Shown piece by piece: positions 10,007-19,025 of a DNA stretch of 64,000 nt; within the stretch, counting starts at the first letter, position 1; each line of letters starts with the position of its first letter. The translations under genes and the position numbers were made by a program. The notes beneath the pieces were generated by a model, which had not been told where the DNA came from, searched no databases, and saw only the letters and a program-made list of their open reading frames with translations. The DNA lies in the NCBI RefSeq assembly GCF_901686465.1, contig NZ_LR594487.1, positions 2,043,650-2,107,649 of the forward strand, given 5' to 3'. Source of the stretch: Halorubrum sp. DM2 (GTDB lineage: Archaea; Halobacteriota; Halobacteria; Halobacteriales; Haloferacaceae).

Positions 10007-10016
10007 TTTTTAAGTG
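10007..10016 (+). promoter_or_regulatory. TATA-like box for SpoIIM-family gene
   Basis: The element tttttaagtg is centred 27 nt before the ATG at 10039, the spacing expected for a leaderless haloarchaeal transcript. Confidence 0.55.
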
Positions 10017-10038
10017 TCGGACGAACGAACCGGACGCC

Positions 10039-11544
10039 ATGGACCTCTCCGCCGCGGTCACGGCCATGACGGCGACCCTCCGTCGACGCCCCGCCGACCT
10101 CCTCCCCTTTTACCTCCTCGGCACCGCCGTACCCGTGATCGCCCGCCTCGGAACGTTCGCCGCGCTCGCGGGTATCTACGCGTACCTTGAGGTGACCGGG
10201 CGGCTCGCGGCGGCCCGCGATGCGCTCGCCGGGGTCGAACCGCCGCCGGAGACGCAGGACCCGGAGGCGATTCAGGCGTGGGCCGAGGGGTTGGCCCCCG
10301 CGTTCGAGCCGCTGGTGACGCCGACCGTCGGGGCCATCTTCGCCGCCGGCGTGCTCGTCACAGTCGTCCTCGCGATCCTCTCGTACGCCGTCGTCTCGGC
10401 CGGCCAGCTCTCAGCCGTGATCGCCGCCCTCCGCGACGAGCGGGGCCTCGTCGGAGGGATCGCGGGCGCTCGGTCCCGCTGGCTCACGTTCCTCGGGCTG
10501 TACGTCGCCGAACTGCTCCTGTGGGCCGGGGTGATCGCGCTCGGGTCGATCGCGGTCGGCGTGGCGTTCCTCGCGAACCCGTTCCTCGGTGCCGCCGTCG
10601 CGGTCGCCGCCCTGCTCGTCGGCTTCGTCGCCCTCGCGCTCGTCCGGATCCTCTTCGCGTTCGCACCCGTCGCCGTCGTCGTCGACGACGCTGGTGTGGT
10701 CGGGGGCGTAGAGGGCGCGGGCGGCTTCGTGCGGTCGAACCCGGTCGACGCCGCCGCGTACCTCGTCGTCGCGGTCGGAACGCTGGTCGGCGTCGCGTCC
10801 GTCGCTTCGGGGGTCGCGTTCCTCGGCGGCGGTCCCGTCGTCGCGCTCGCCAGCGCGGTCGTCGTCGCGCCCGCGCTCGACCTGCTGAAGACCGTGCTCT
10901 ACGGCGACTACCGCGGGACGGTCGATCCCGTTTCGCCGCCCGAGGCGGGCGTCAGGACGCAACTGTCCGGAGGACTCCGGCGCGGCTGGCGGGAGCTGAC
11001 CGCCTTCGTCCGGGCGACGCCGGGCCACCACGCCCTCGCGCTCGCGGTGGCGGTCGGGTTCGGCGCGGTCGGGTGGTTCGCCGCCGCGCCGTTCGCCGAG
11101 ACGGTCCCGACCTCGATCGAGGGACGGATCGCCGGACAGATCCCGCCCGTAGCGGCGCTGACGTACTTCGGGAACAACTGGGGGGTCGCGATCGCGACCG
11201 CCTTCTCCGGGGTCGGGCTCGCCGTCCCGGCGCTGTCGTCGCTCGCGTTCAACGGAGTCGCGCTCGGGGCCACCGCCGCCTTGGAGGAGAACCTCGCGGC
11301 GCTCGTCGCGTTCGTGGTCCCCCACGGGATCTTCGAGATCCCCGCGCTCGTCGTCTCGGGGGCGCTCGGGGTCCACCTCGGCGTCGTCTCGTGGCGGACG
11401 TTCCGCGGCCGCGCGAGCCGCGAGCGGTTCGCCGACGCCTTGGAGACCGCCTTCTGGGTGACCGTCGGGCTCGGGATACTCCTCGGCGTCGCCGGGCTCG
11501 TCGAGGGGTTCGTCAGCCCGTACTACTGGCGGCCGTTCCTGTGA
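10039..11544 (+). CDS. Stage II sporulation protein M (DUF95)-family membrane protein
   Basis: The 501-residue polytopic membrane protein has about ten hydrophobic segments. The N-terminal half (to ~290) resembles the multi-helix membrane domains found beside glycerophosphodiester phosphodiesterases. The C-terminal half carries the SpoIIM/DUF95 pattern: GNNWGVAIATAFSGVG, then FNGVALGATAALEENLAALVAFVVPHGIFEIPAL. In archaea this family is not linked to sporulation, and roles in membrane remodelling or transport are inferred only. The gene has its own promoter and is followed 58 nt later by a small membrane protein on the same strand. Confidence 0.8.
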   Translation: MDLSAAVTAMTATLRRRPADLLPFYLLGTAVPVIARLGTFAALAGIYAYLEVTGRLAAARDALAGVEPPPETQDPEAIQAWAEGLAPAFEPLVTPTVGAIFAAGVLVTVVLAILSYAVVSAGQLSAVIAALRDERGLVGGIAGARSRWLTFLGLYVAELLLWAGVIALGSIAVGVAFLANPFLGAAVAVAALLVGFVALALVRILFAFAPVAVVVDDAGVVGGVEGAGGFVRSNPVDAAAYLVVAVGTLVGVASVASGVAFLGGGPVVALASAVVVAPALDLLKTVLYGDYRGTVDPVSPPEAGVRTQLSGGLRRGWRELTAFVRATPGHHALALAVAVGFGAVGWFAAAPFAETVPTSIEGRIAGQIPPVAALTYFGNNWGVAIATAFSGVGLAVPALSSLAFNGVALGATAALEENLAALVAFVVPHGIFEIPALVVSGALGVHLGVVSWRTFRGRASRERFADALETAFWVTVGLGILLGVAGLVEGFVSPYYWRPFL

Positions 11545-11602
11545 GTAGCTCCGACGCGGCGAACCGCCCGCAGCCTTATTAGCACACGCTCGAAGCGACG
11601 GT

Positions 11603-11956
11603 ATGGAACCGCTCGTCGCCGTCATCCTCGTCGGCGTCCCGCTCGCATGGCTCGTCGGCTTCGCAGCCTACGCGTACGTCGACGCGCCGAAGCACGGCAT
11701 GGACCCGCGCAAGTGGGCGGTCATCGCCTTCGTCGTCCCGCTGTTCGGCTTCCTCGCGTACGTCTTCGAGCGCGACGAGCAGGGGTACGACCCCGAGAGC
11801 GACCCGTACGCTGAGGGAAGCGAGGAGCGAACCGGCGGCTTCGCGGTCCACGAGTCGCGGCAGGGCGAGAAGCGCCTCGGTCCCGCCGGAACCGAAGCCG
11901 ACGAGGGCGACGACGCGGACGACGAGTGGAACGACCCGGACGGCGTCGACCTGTGA
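11603..11956 (+). CDS. Small membrane protein with acidic tail
   Basis: This 117-residue protein has two predicted membrane helices, at about 4-25 and 38-55, separated by a basic segment (DAPKHGMDPRKW). A cytoplasmic tail rich in Asp, Glu and Gly follows. The FVVPLFGFLAYVFERD segment resembles phospholipase D N-terminal anchor domains, but no nuclease domain is present. A TATA-like ccttattag at about 11574-11582 lies ~25 nt upstream of the ATG. It converges with the DUF6276-like gene, whose stop lies 3 nt away. Function unknown. Confidence 0.75.
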   Translation: MEPLVAVILVGVPLAWLVGFAAYAYVDAPKHGMDPRKWAVIAFVVPLFGFLAYVFERDEQGYDPESDPYAEGSEERTGGFAVHESRQGEKRLGPAGTEADEGDDADDEWNDPDGVDL

Positions 11957-11958
11957 GC

Positions 11959-12348
11959 TCAGAGCGCGTCGATCAGCGCCGCCCGGCGGCGGTCGAGGTC
12001 GAACGCGGCGTCGGCCGCGTCGAGGCGACCGAGGAACGCGAAGACGTCGGCACCCGCCCGTTCGGCGTGAGTGATTAGCGCCTCGATCGATTCGCGGTTC
12101 AGCGCGAACGACTCCAGTTTGCCACAACAGAGCGCCAGGGCGATCCCCGCCTCGCCGGACGGAAACGCGGGGTCGACCGCGGAAAGATCCGGGTCGGCGG
12201 TCGGGTCGCCGTCGACGCCCGCCTCGTTCGCGGGGACGACGCGGAGACACCGGGTACAGATCGCGGCCGCGTCCGCCGGCGCGTGTTCGCGGAGCGCGGA
12301 CGGCACCGCGAACGCGACGACGGCGGCGTCGCAGTGAGGACAGGACAC
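11959..12348 (-). CDS. Small zinc-ribbon-like haloarchaeal protein (DUF6276-like)
   Basis: The 129-residue protein opens with MSCPHCDAAVVAF and has a second Cys pair in AAAICTRCLRVVP, a predicted zinc ribbon of the CxxC...CxxC type. A helical domain follows, with an unusual CCGKLESF motif and a C-terminal helix-rich region. From recall it matches the haloarchaeal DUF6276 family, whose role is unknown. It is convergent with the small membrane protein to its left. Its start lies upstream of a ~140-nt gap before the end of atpD, so it is probably transcribed from its own promoter or by read-through from atpD. Confidence 0.72.
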   Translation of the reverse strand: MSCPHCDAAVVAFAVPSALREHAPADAAAICTRCLRVVPANEAGVDGDPTADPDLSAVDPAFPSGEAGIALALCCGKLESFALNRESIEALITHAERAGADVFAFLGRLDAADAAFDLDRRRAALIDAL

Positions 12349-12486
12349 GACCGACGATAGGCACCGCTCGAAGATAAAAACGGTTGTCTGCGGCGGGCGG
12401 GAAACGCCACGAACGGACTCCGGAGCGGGAACGAACCCGACGAGAGCGGATATCGCAGAGAGAGAACGGCCGACGCGCGGGCGTCG

Positions 12487-13188
12487 TCAGTCGGCGGGTT
12501 CGGGGTCTTCGGTCTCCGCGGCCGCCGCCTCCGCGGCCGCCTCGGCCGCTTCGGCGGCCTCCTCTTCCTCCTTTTTGTCCTTGATCTTCTTCATGCGGAA
12601 GATCTCCTCGCGCTCCTGCTCTTCGAGCTTCTGCTCGATGTACTCCTGGTTCTCGTACAGAGTCGGGAGCAGCGTGAACTCCAAGGCGTTCACGCGGCGC
12701 TTCGTGGTCTCGATCTCCGTGAGCATCTTCTTCATCGCCGTCTCGACCTCGGCGGCGAGGATGATCGATTCGAGCAGCTGCTCGTAGGCGTCGGCCGCCT
12801 CGTCGATCCGCGCCGAGGAGCCGAGCAGGCCGTACCCCCGCTCGTCGAGGCTCTTCTGGACCTTCGAGGACTCGATCTGCGGGACCACGACGCCCATGAT
12901 GTTCTTCGACTGGGTCGTGATCTCCGGGTGTTCTTTCAGCGCCGCGGCCGCGCCGCGGACGGCGACGTCGCCCTCCATCGCCCGGGCCATGTCGATCTTG
13001 CGCTGGGCCGTCTCGTAGTTCTCGGAGACCTCCGACCGGACGTCCTGCGCCTGGTCGAGGATGTCCATGAACTCCATGATGAGTCCGTCGCGCTTCTGTT
13101 CGAGCGTGTCGTGACCGCGTTCGGAGAGCTCGATGCGGTCCTCGATCGCCATCAGGTTCTTGCGCGTCGGTTTGACGTCCTTGGCCAT
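12487..13188 (-). CDS. atpD: A-type ATP synthase subunit D (central stalk)
   Basis: The 233-residue protein forms the central rotor stalk linking the A3B3 head to the membrane ring. It starts [13 protein letters not shown], the typical subunit D N-terminus, and has long N- and C-terminal helices (about 5-75 and 125-205) that form the coiled coil of the rotor. The last ~25 residues form an Ala/Glu-rich acidic tail. In most archaea atpD follows atpB closely. Here its start is 4.4 kb from the atpB stop and it has its own TATA-like element (13214-13229), so it must be expressed separately from the rest of the complex. Confidence 0.96.
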   Translation of the reverse strand: MAKDVKPTRKNLMAIEDRIELSERGHDTLEQKRDGLIMEFMDILDQAQDVRSEVSENYETAQRKIDMARAMEGDVAVRGAAAALKEHPEITTQSKNIMGVVVPQIESSKVQKSLDERGYGLLGSSARIDEAADAYEQLLESIILAAEVETAMKKMLTEIETTKRRVNALEFTLLPTLYENQEYIEQKLEEQEREEIFRMKKIKDKKEEEEAAEAAEAAAEAAAAETEDPEPAD

Positions 13189-13515
13189 CTTGTGGGTAGG
13201 TTCCGCCCAGAGGCGGTTAATTCTTTTCAGACGCGGCGTGTCGCGGGGCGGACCGGCGTCCGCACGGCGACGGAGCCGTCGACTGGGGCCGAGACGAAAA
13301 ACGGAGAACGGGACGGGTCGCGTGCCTCTGACAGCGGCGAGCGATCGCTCCCGACGACCGAGGTCGGGACGGCGACCCCCGTTCCAGGTCCGGTGGGGCT
13401 GACGGCGGGGACGCGACCCGTCGGGACCCGTGGCGATCCGTCGTGCCGATCGGTCGTCCGGTCCACTCCGGTTCGGTCCGGTGCCGCTCGTCGCAGTTCG
13501 TGCGGCTCCCTCCGC
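13189..13515 (-). promoter_or_regulatory. Intergenic region with atpD promoter
   Basis: This 327-nt gap separates the start of atpD from the stop of the DUF7345-like gene. Near atpD it holds an AT-rich stretch at 13214-13229 that reads as gaattaaccg on the minus strand. It is centred about 33 nt from the ATG and is the likely atpD promoter. The rest is GC-rich without a convincing ORF; the frames open here are shadows. No clear terminator hairpin was seen. Confidence 0.5.
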
Positions 13516-14247
13516 CTACGTCCGTCGCCAGCCGGCGTATCCGAGGAGCCCGGCGACGAGGAGCGCCAGCGTTGGCACCAGCGGGGTCGGCAGCGAGCCG
13601 TCGGTGACGCCTCCGGCCTCCGTGGGCGCGAGTGTGGCTGAGAACCCGGACAGGTCCGCGCCGGGCCTCCACTCGGCGGTCGCGGCGCTGCCCTCCGCCG
13701 TTGAGGTCGTCGCGTCCGCTTCGACCGTCGCGTCGGTCAGCGCGTACCCGTCGGGCGCGACGAGCACGAACGGGCGATCGGGGCGGAACGCGCTCGCGAA
13801 CGGCTCGCTCACGACCAGTCGGTCGCCGTCGACCGCGGCGAGGTTCGTCCACGTCGCCGAGACCCGGACGACGCCGGTCCCGTCCGTCGACTCCGCTTCG
13901 AGTCTCGCGTCGGAGACGCCCATCTCTCGTCCCGTCTCGGCCGCGGTTCGCTCGGCGATCCGCGTCATACGGTTCTCGAACCGGTCTGTGACGTTCTCGG
14001 GGCGTTCGCGCAGCGCCTCGAACGCCGCCTCGTCGGCGTCGTCAGCGAGGTCGTACGTCAGCACGACCGTAACCGTCGCGTCGCCGTCCGCGTCGAGCGC
14101 GACGACGAACGACGACCCCTCCTCGACCGCCGGCCCCGTCCCCGGGCCGTCGAGCGCCGCGACGCCCGGAACGAGGAACACGGCGATCACCGCGAGTGCC
14201 GCGACAGCGGCGGTGACGACGGCGGTCCGACCGCGGGAAGGAGTCAC
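13516..14247 (-). CDS. Exported membrane-anchored sensor-like protein (DUF7345-like domain, no HTH)
   Basis: The 243-residue protein has an N-terminal signal/anchor helix (about 8-32), an extracytoplasmic domain (about 45-205) and a C-terminal membrane helix (SLPTPLVPTLALLVAGLLGYAGW) ending in basic residues. The extracytoplasmic domain is clearly homologous to that of the regulator at 16400-17560. Both contain the pattern VR...TWT..AAVDGD..V and a PDGYA segment. This copy ends right after the last helix and lacks the winged helix. It overlaps the upstream surface-protein gene by 4 nt (ATGA), so the two are co-transcribed. It may act as a co-sensor or decoy for the divergent regulator; this is inference. 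Confidence 0.8.
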   Translation of the reverse strand: MTPSRGRTAVVTAAVAALAVIAVFLVPGVAALDGPGTGPAVEEGSSFVVALDADGDATVTVVLTYDLADDADEAAFEALRERPENVTDRFENRMTRIAERTAAETGREMGVSDARLEAESTDGTGVVRVSATWTNLAAVDGDRLVVSEPFASAFRPDRPFVLVAPDGYALTDATVEADATTSTAEGSAATAEWRPGADLSGFSATLAPTEAGGVTDGSLPTPLVPTLALLVAGLLGYAGWRRT

Positions 14248-16220
14248 TCGTCGTCCCCCTCGTCGTCATCGTCTTCGGCCTCTCCATCGTCTTCCGCCTC
14301 GTCGTCACTCTCGTCATCGCTCTCGTCTTCCGGCCCGTCGTCGTCAGCGCTGAACTCGAACTCGAGTTCGCCGTCGCGCTCGCCGTCCTCGACCTCGATC
14401 TCGACTTCATCTTCGTCGGGCAGCGTCACGTCGATCCGGCCGTCCGCGTCGGTCGTTCCGGCGACCTCACCTCCGACCTCGACGGTCGCGCCCTCGACCG
14501 GCTCACCGTCGGTATCGGTCACTTCGACCGTCACCGTCACACCGGGAGCGGGGTCGCCGGAGACGACGGCGACCGAGAGGTCCGTATCGTCCGCGTCGTC
14601 GTCGCGCCCGTCGCCCTCTACATCGTCCGCGTCGTCGTCGCGCTCGTCGACATCAACATCTCCGGTCGCGAGCGTCCCGTCCGAACCGACCGAGAACTCG
14701 ATCTCGGCCTCAAACGCGCCCTTCACCAGCGTCACGTCGAACTCGTCGTCGTCGGGCGCGTCGAACGAGAGCGTCCCGTCCGCATCGGTCGTTCCGACTC
14801 GGTCGCCGTCGACGGAGGCGGAGACGCCTTCGACCCCTTCGCCGTCGTAGGTCACCGAGACGTCGACGGTGCCGTTCTCGACGGAGCCGCCGACGGAGAA
14901 CCGCTCGGCGAAGTCGTCTTCGTCGCGGTCGTCGTCCGCGCCGAGCGTGAGTTCCAGTTCGCCCTCGCGCTCGCCGTCCACGACCTCGATGTCGACTTCG
15001 TCGTCGTCGGGCAGCGTCACGTCGATCCGCCCGTCCGCGTCGGTCGTTCCGACGTCCCGATCGTCCAGTTCGACCGTCGCGCCCTCGACGGGCTCGCCGG
15101 CGGCGGTCACGCGGAGCGTCACCGTCGCGTTCGGCTCGGCCGTGCCCTCGACGATCGAGATCGAGAGGGGAGTCTCCTCATCGGCGTCGTCATCGTCATC
15201 GTCGTCCCGCTCGCGCGGTTCGGTCTCCTCTTCGAACTCGAAGACCGTACCGGTCTGGCCGTCGACGCTCACCTCGGCCTCGCCGGTCGTCTCCGGACCG
15301 AAGAAGGCGAACTCGAACTCGTAGTAGCCGTCGTCCTCGTCGCGGTCGGTGGACCGAAGCGTCCACTCACCGTCCGCGTCGGTCGACAGCTCCGCGGTGG
15401 CGGCGGTGAGCGCCTCGCTCTGGTTCACCTCGAAGGTACCGTTACCGGGCTGGTCGCGTTCTATCTCGCGGGAGCGCTCCCCGTCGTCGCTCTCGACCTC
15501 GATGGAGACGCCGCCGTCGACCTCCAGCGAGAACTCGCCCGCGCTCTCCCCGGTATACTGCGCGAGTAGTGCGCTCGCGCCGGTTCCGGTCACGCGGGCG
15601 AGCCGCTCTCTGGCGTCCGCGTTCGCGCTCCGATCGTAGCCGGCGGCCCGGAGCTCGATCTCGGAGACGTCGTCCGTGCCGCCCGCGACGCGTTCGAAGC
15701 CGCGGTCGACCGTCCGCGCCTGTCCGGCGAGGACCGCGAGCCGCTGTGCGAACTCGCCGCGGTCGATCTCGCCGTCCTCGTAGGCGACGCGGGCCTCGCG
15801 CTGGTCGGCGACGATCTCGTCTGCGCGCTCGCGGAGCGCCGCCGACCGCTCGGCGAGGACCGTCGCGCGCTCGGACTCGTTCGCGTCTTCGAGCGCCGCG
15901 TCGAGCGACGACGCCGCCACGTCGCCCGACACCTCGTCGTCGGTGACGGCGATGATCGTCGCGAGCTGCTGTCCGACCGTCGCTCGCGAGTCCCCGTCGG
16001 TCGCGTTTTCGTCGTCGGAACCGCTCGCGGTCCCGTTCGTCGTGTTTCCGTCGGTCTGTGCCGGGACGGTCGACGCGTCGATGTCGGTCGACGCCGCTCC
16101 GTCCGATTCGATTGCCGTCGCGTCCCCGCCGGTCGCCGCGCTCGCCAGCGCGCCGCCGGGCACGGTGCCCACGACGAGCCCCAGTGCTACGAGAACGGTC
16201 AGAATTCGTGTGCCTCGCAT
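14244..16220 (-). CDS. Secreted surface protein with Ig-like/PEGA-type repeats
   Basis: This 658-residue protein starts at an ATG preceded by a TATA element (16244-16257), in preference to an in-frame ATG 102 nt further up. It has a signal peptide (basic MRGTR, hydrophobic core, ALASAA). An Asp/Thr-rich spacer and a helical domain (about 90-190) follow, then three related beta domains of ~85 residues containing EPVEGATVEL..., GVEGVSASVDG... and a nearly identical EPVEGATVEVGG... copy. Each repeat carries TTDADG(R/T) plus a (L)PDDDE-type motif. The first and third share the same DNA over tens of bases (around 14419 and 15009). The C-terminus is an Asp/Glu/Ser-rich tail. It is probably envelope-associated; function unknown. 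Confidence 0.82.
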   Translation of the reverse strand: MRGTRILTVLVALGLVVGTVPGGALASAATGGDATAIESDGAASTDIDASTVPAQTDGNTTNGTASGSDDENATDGDSRATVGQQLATIIAVTDDEVSGDVAASSLDAALEDANESERATVLAERSAALRERADEIVADQREARVAYEDGEIDRGEFAQRLAVLAGQARTVDRGFERVAGGTDDVSEIELRAAGYDRSANADARERLARVTGTGASALLAQYTGESAGEFSLEVDGGVSIEVESDDGERSREIERDQPGNGTFEVNQSEALTAATAELSTDADGEWTLRSTDRDEDDGYYEFEFAFFGPETTGEAEVSVDGQTGTVFEFEEETEPRERDDDDDDDADEETPLSISIVEGTAEPNATVTLRVTAAGEPVEGATVELDDRDVGTTDADGRIDVTLPDDDEVDIEVVDGEREGELELTLGADDDRDEDDFAERFSVGGSVENGTVDVSVTYDGEGVEGVSASVDGDRVGTTDADGTLSFDAPDDDEFDVTLVKGAFEAEIEFSVGSDGTLATGDVDVDERDDDADDVEGDGRDDDADDTDLSVAVVSGDPAPGVTVTVEVTDTDGEPVEGATVEVGGEVAGTTDADGRIDVTLPDEDEVEIEVEDGERDGELEFEFSADDDGPEDESDDESDDEAEDDGEAEDDDDEGDDE

Positions 16221-16243
16221 GACGGTCGCAACGAGGGACCCTA

Positions 16244-16257
16244 CCCTCATATACCGG
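16244..16257 (-). promoter_or_regulatory. TATA box for the surface-protein operon
   Basis: On the minus strand the sequence reads ggtatatgag, centred about 30 nt upstream of the ATG at 16220. It supports that start over the upstream in-frame ATGs and implies a leaderless mRNA covering 16220 to 13516. Confidence 0.6.
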
Positions 16258-16364
16258 GACGACCGTGGCGTTTCGTTCCGTCGAGTTTCCACGTTTTGCG
16301 TCCGCGGAACGGACCGTTTCACCGAGTTTCAGCGGGTTTCTCGACGCTCCCGCGAGACGATCTG

Positions 16365-16376
16365 TGGGTTTAACCC
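16365..16376 (+). promoter_or_regulatory. TATA-like box for membrane-tethered regulator
   Basis: The element gggtttaacccg is centred about 29 nt before the ATG at 16400. It is itself palindromic (gggtt/aaccc), so it could also serve as an operator. It lies in the 179-nt divergent gap shared with the surface-protein operon. Confidence 0.5.
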
Positions 16377-16399
16377 GAGCGGCGGGAAACCGTACGGTA

Positions 16400-17560
16400 A
16401 TGAGACGACGCGGCCGGACGGCCCGCTCGATCGCCGCCCTCCTCCTCGCCGTCTGCTGTGTGGCGGCCCTCGGAGTCGCCGTCCCCGCGGGCGCGCAGTC
16501 CGTCGCGGTCCCCCAGACCGACGACCAGCCCGCCCCGGACAACACGATCACACGGATCGATCTGGCTGCCAATGGCTCGGCGACGTGGGAGATCACCCTC
16601 CGGACTCGGCTCGAAAACGACTCCGACGTGGCGGAGTACGAGCGGTTCCAAGAGCGGTTCCGGTCGAACACGAGCCGCTACCTCGGCCCCTTCTCCGAGC
16701 GGATGTCCGGCGTCGTCGCGGCCGCGAACGACTCGTCGGACCGCGAGATGTACGCGACCGGCTTCGAGGCCGACACCGCGATACAGGAGGTCCCGCGGCG
16801 GTGGGGCGTCGTCCGCTTCCGGTTCACGTGGACCAGCTTCGCCGCGGTCGACGGCGACGCGGTGGTCGCCGGCGACGTCTTCGCCGGGGGGTTCTTCATC
16901 GGCGACGACGACTCGCTGGCCGTCTCGATCCCGGACGGGTACGCGGTCGAGTCGGTCACCCCGGAGCCGGACGACGTCGGAGAGGGGGTCGTCGAGTGGC
17001 GCGGCCGCGAGGACTTCGACGACGGGCAACCGAGCGTCCGTGCCGTGCCGGCGGCGGGAGGCAGCGACGGCGCGGGCGGGGGTTCGGACTCGGGCGGGGT
17101 CGGAAGCGAAACCGTCCTCGCCGCCCTCGCTCTCGTCTTCGGGGCGGTCGCGCTCGTCGCCTACGCCGTGCGGACCGGTCGATTCGGACTCGACGGCGAG
17201 CAGACCGATCTCGGGGGAAGTCCCGTGGTCACGGATCGCGACGTCGCCGCCGCCGATGACAGCAGAACCGCTACCGCCACCGAGACCGCGAGCGAATCCG
17301 GGGCCGACGACGAGTCCGACGCGGTCGATCCCGAACTCCTCACCGACGAGGACCGAGTCAGGCGTGCCCTCCGCGAGCGCGACGGCCGGATGAAGCAATC
17401 TGACGTAGTCGAGGAACTCGGCTGGTCGAAGTCGAAGACCTCGCGCGTGCTCTCGCGGATGGCGGACGCGGGCGGGGTAGAGAAGCTGCGGATCGGCCGC
17501 GAGAACGTGATCGATCTCGCCGACGGCGACGACGCGGCCGACGAGGACCGATCGGCGTAA
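16400..17560 (+). CDS. Membrane-tethered winged-helix transcriptional regulator with extracytoplasmic sensor
   Basis: The 386-residue predicted one-component system has a signal/anchor helix (about 12-35), a DUF7345-like extracytoplasmic domain (about 50-215), a Gly/Ser linker and a single membrane helix (ETVLAALALVFGAVALVAYAV). A cytoplasmic acidic linker leads to a winged-helix DNA-binding domain (LLTDEDRVRRAL through KLRIGRENVIDLAD). The HTH core contains KQSDVVEELGWSKSKTSRVLSRM, typical of haloarchaeal MarR/IclR-like regulators. It is divergent from the operon encoding its HTH-less paralogue (13516-14247) and the repeat-containing surface protein, which are the obvious candidate targets. 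The start is fixed by the TATA-like element 29 nt upstream. Confidence 0.85.
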   Translation: MRRRGRTARSIAALLLAVCCVAALGVAVPAGAQSVAVPQTDDQPAPDNTITRIDLAANGSATWEITLRTRLENDSDVAEYERFQERFRSNTSRYLGPFSERMSGVVAAANDSSDREMYATGFEADTAIQEVPRRWGVVRFRFTWTSFAAVDGDAVVAGDVFAGGFFIGDDDSLAVSIPDGYAVESVTPEPDDVGEGVVEWRGREDFDDGQPSVRAVPAAGGSDGAGGGSDSGGVGSETVLAALALVFGAVALVAYAVRTGRFGLDGEQTDLGGSPVVTDRDVAAADDSRTATATETASESGADDESDAVDPELLTDEDRVRRALRERDGRMKQSDVVEELGWSKSKTSRVLSRMADAGGVEKLRIGRENVIDLADGDDAADEDRSA

Positions 17561-17602
17561 TCACTAGTCGGAGTCGGTGCGAAAGAGTGGAGAGAAGCCG
17601 GG

Positions 17603-19024
17603 TCAGTCGGCCGCTTCGACGGCCTCGCGCTCGGCGTCGTCCTCGCGGTAGTACTCCTCGATGAACTCCTCGTCGATCCGGTTGAGGGCGTCCTTCGGAA
17701 GCATCGAGAGCAGGTCCCAGCCGATGGAGAGCGTCTCGTCGATGTCGCGGGTGGTCTCGAAGCCCTGATCGATGAACTCCGACTCGAACGCGTCCGCGAA
17801 GTCGAGGTACTTGTTATCGAGTTCCGAGAGCGCCTCGCGACCGACGATGTTCACGAGGTCGCGGAGGTCCTCGCCCTCCGCGTACGCCGCGAACATCTGG
17901 TCTTTCACGTCGGCGTGGTCCTCGCGGGTGAGCCCCTCGCCGATCCCGTCGTCCATCAGCCGCGACAGGCTGGGGAGGACGTTGATCGGCGGCTGGAGGC
18001 CCTGACTGTTGAGGTCGGGGTCGACGTAGATCTGCCCCTCCGTGATGTACCCGGTCAGGTCCGGGATCGGGTGGGTGTCGTCGTCGCCCGGCATCGTGAG
18101 GATCGGGATCTGCGTGACCGACCCGTCGCGGCCCTTGATCCGGCCCGCGCGCTCGTACAGCTGCGCCAGGTCGGTGTACATGTATCCGGGGTAGCCACGA
18201 CGGCCCGGAACCTCCTCGCGGGCCGCGCCGATCTCGCGGAGCGCCTCGCAGTAGTTGGTCATGTCCGTCAGGATGACGAGGACGTGGTAGTCCTTCTCGA
18301 AGGCGAGGTACTCGGCCGTGGTGAGCACCATCCGCGGCGTGACCGTCCGCTCGACGGCGGGGTCGTCCGCGAGGTTCATGAAGACGACGGAGCGTTCGAG
18401 CGCGCCGGTGCGCTCGAAGTCCTGCATGAACTCGTTGGCCTCCTCTTGGGTGATCCCCATCGCGCCGAAGATGACGGCGAACTCGGAGCCGTCCTCGTCG
18501 TCGCCCTCCTCCTCTTCGGGCACGCTGGCCTGCCGCGCGATCTGCATCGCCAGTTCGCTGTGCGGCTGGCCGGAACTGGAGAAGATCGGGAGCTTCTGCC
18601 CGCGGACGAGCGTGTTCATCCCGTCGATGGCGGAGACGCCCGTCTCGATGAACTCCTCGGGGTACTCCCGGGAGTAGGGGTTGATCGCCGCGCCGACGAT
18701 GTCCTGTCGCTCCTCCGGAACGATCTCCGGGCCGTCGTCGATCGGCCGGCCGGAGCCGTCGAGCACCCGACCGAGCAGATCCTCGGTGACGGGCATCTTC
18801 ATCGTCTCGCCCAAGAAGCGGACGGACGCGTCTCTGTCGATACCGCTCGTCCCCTCGAAGACCTGGATCGCGACCACGTCCTCCGAGGATTCGAGCACCT
18901 GCCCGCGCAGCGTCTCGCCCTGTGCCGTCTCGATCTCGACGATCTCGTCGTAACCGATCGCCTCGTCGACCTCGGCGTACACGAGGGGACCGCTGATCTC
19001 GGTGATGGTTTGGTACTCTTTCAT
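17603..19024 (-). CDS. atpB: A-type ATP synthase subunit B (regulatory, non-catalytic)
   Basis: The 473-residue protein begins [19 protein letters not shown]. It has the beta-barrel N-domain, a nucleotide-binding-like core whose P-loop is degenerate ([12 protein letters not shown] in place of GxxxxGKT), and the helical C-domain. The degenerate loop marks the B rather than the A subunit. Three B subunits alternate with three A subunits in the soluble head. The ATG at 19024 lies 1 nt from the atpA stop, so the longer upstream reading frame is a shadow. The gene is last in the contiguous atp cluster; downstream comes the convergent regulator gene, not atpD. Confidence 0.97.
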   Translation of the reverse strand: MKEYQTITEISGPLVYAEVDEAIGYDEIVEIETAQGETLRGQVLESSEDVVAIQVFEGTSGIDRDASVRFLGETMKMPVTEDLLGRVLDGSGRPIDDGPEIVPEERQDIVGAAINPYSREYPEEFIETGVSAIDGMNTLVRGQKLPIFSSSGQPHSELAMQIARQASVPEEEEGDDEDGSEFAVIFGAMGITQEEANEFMQDFERTGALERSVVFMNLADDPAVERTVTPRMVLTTAEYLAFEKDYHVLVILTDMTNYCEALREIGAAREEVPGRRGYPGYMYTDLAQLYERAGRIKGRDGSVTQIPILTMPGDDDTHPIPDLTGYITEGQIYVDPDLNSQGLQPPINVLPSLSRLMDDGIGEGLTREDHADVKDQMFAAYAEGEDLRDLVNIVGREALSELDNKYLDFADAFESEFIDQGFETTRDIDETLSIGWDLLSMLPKDALNRIDEEFIEEYYREDDAEREAVEAAD

Positions 19025-19025
19025 A

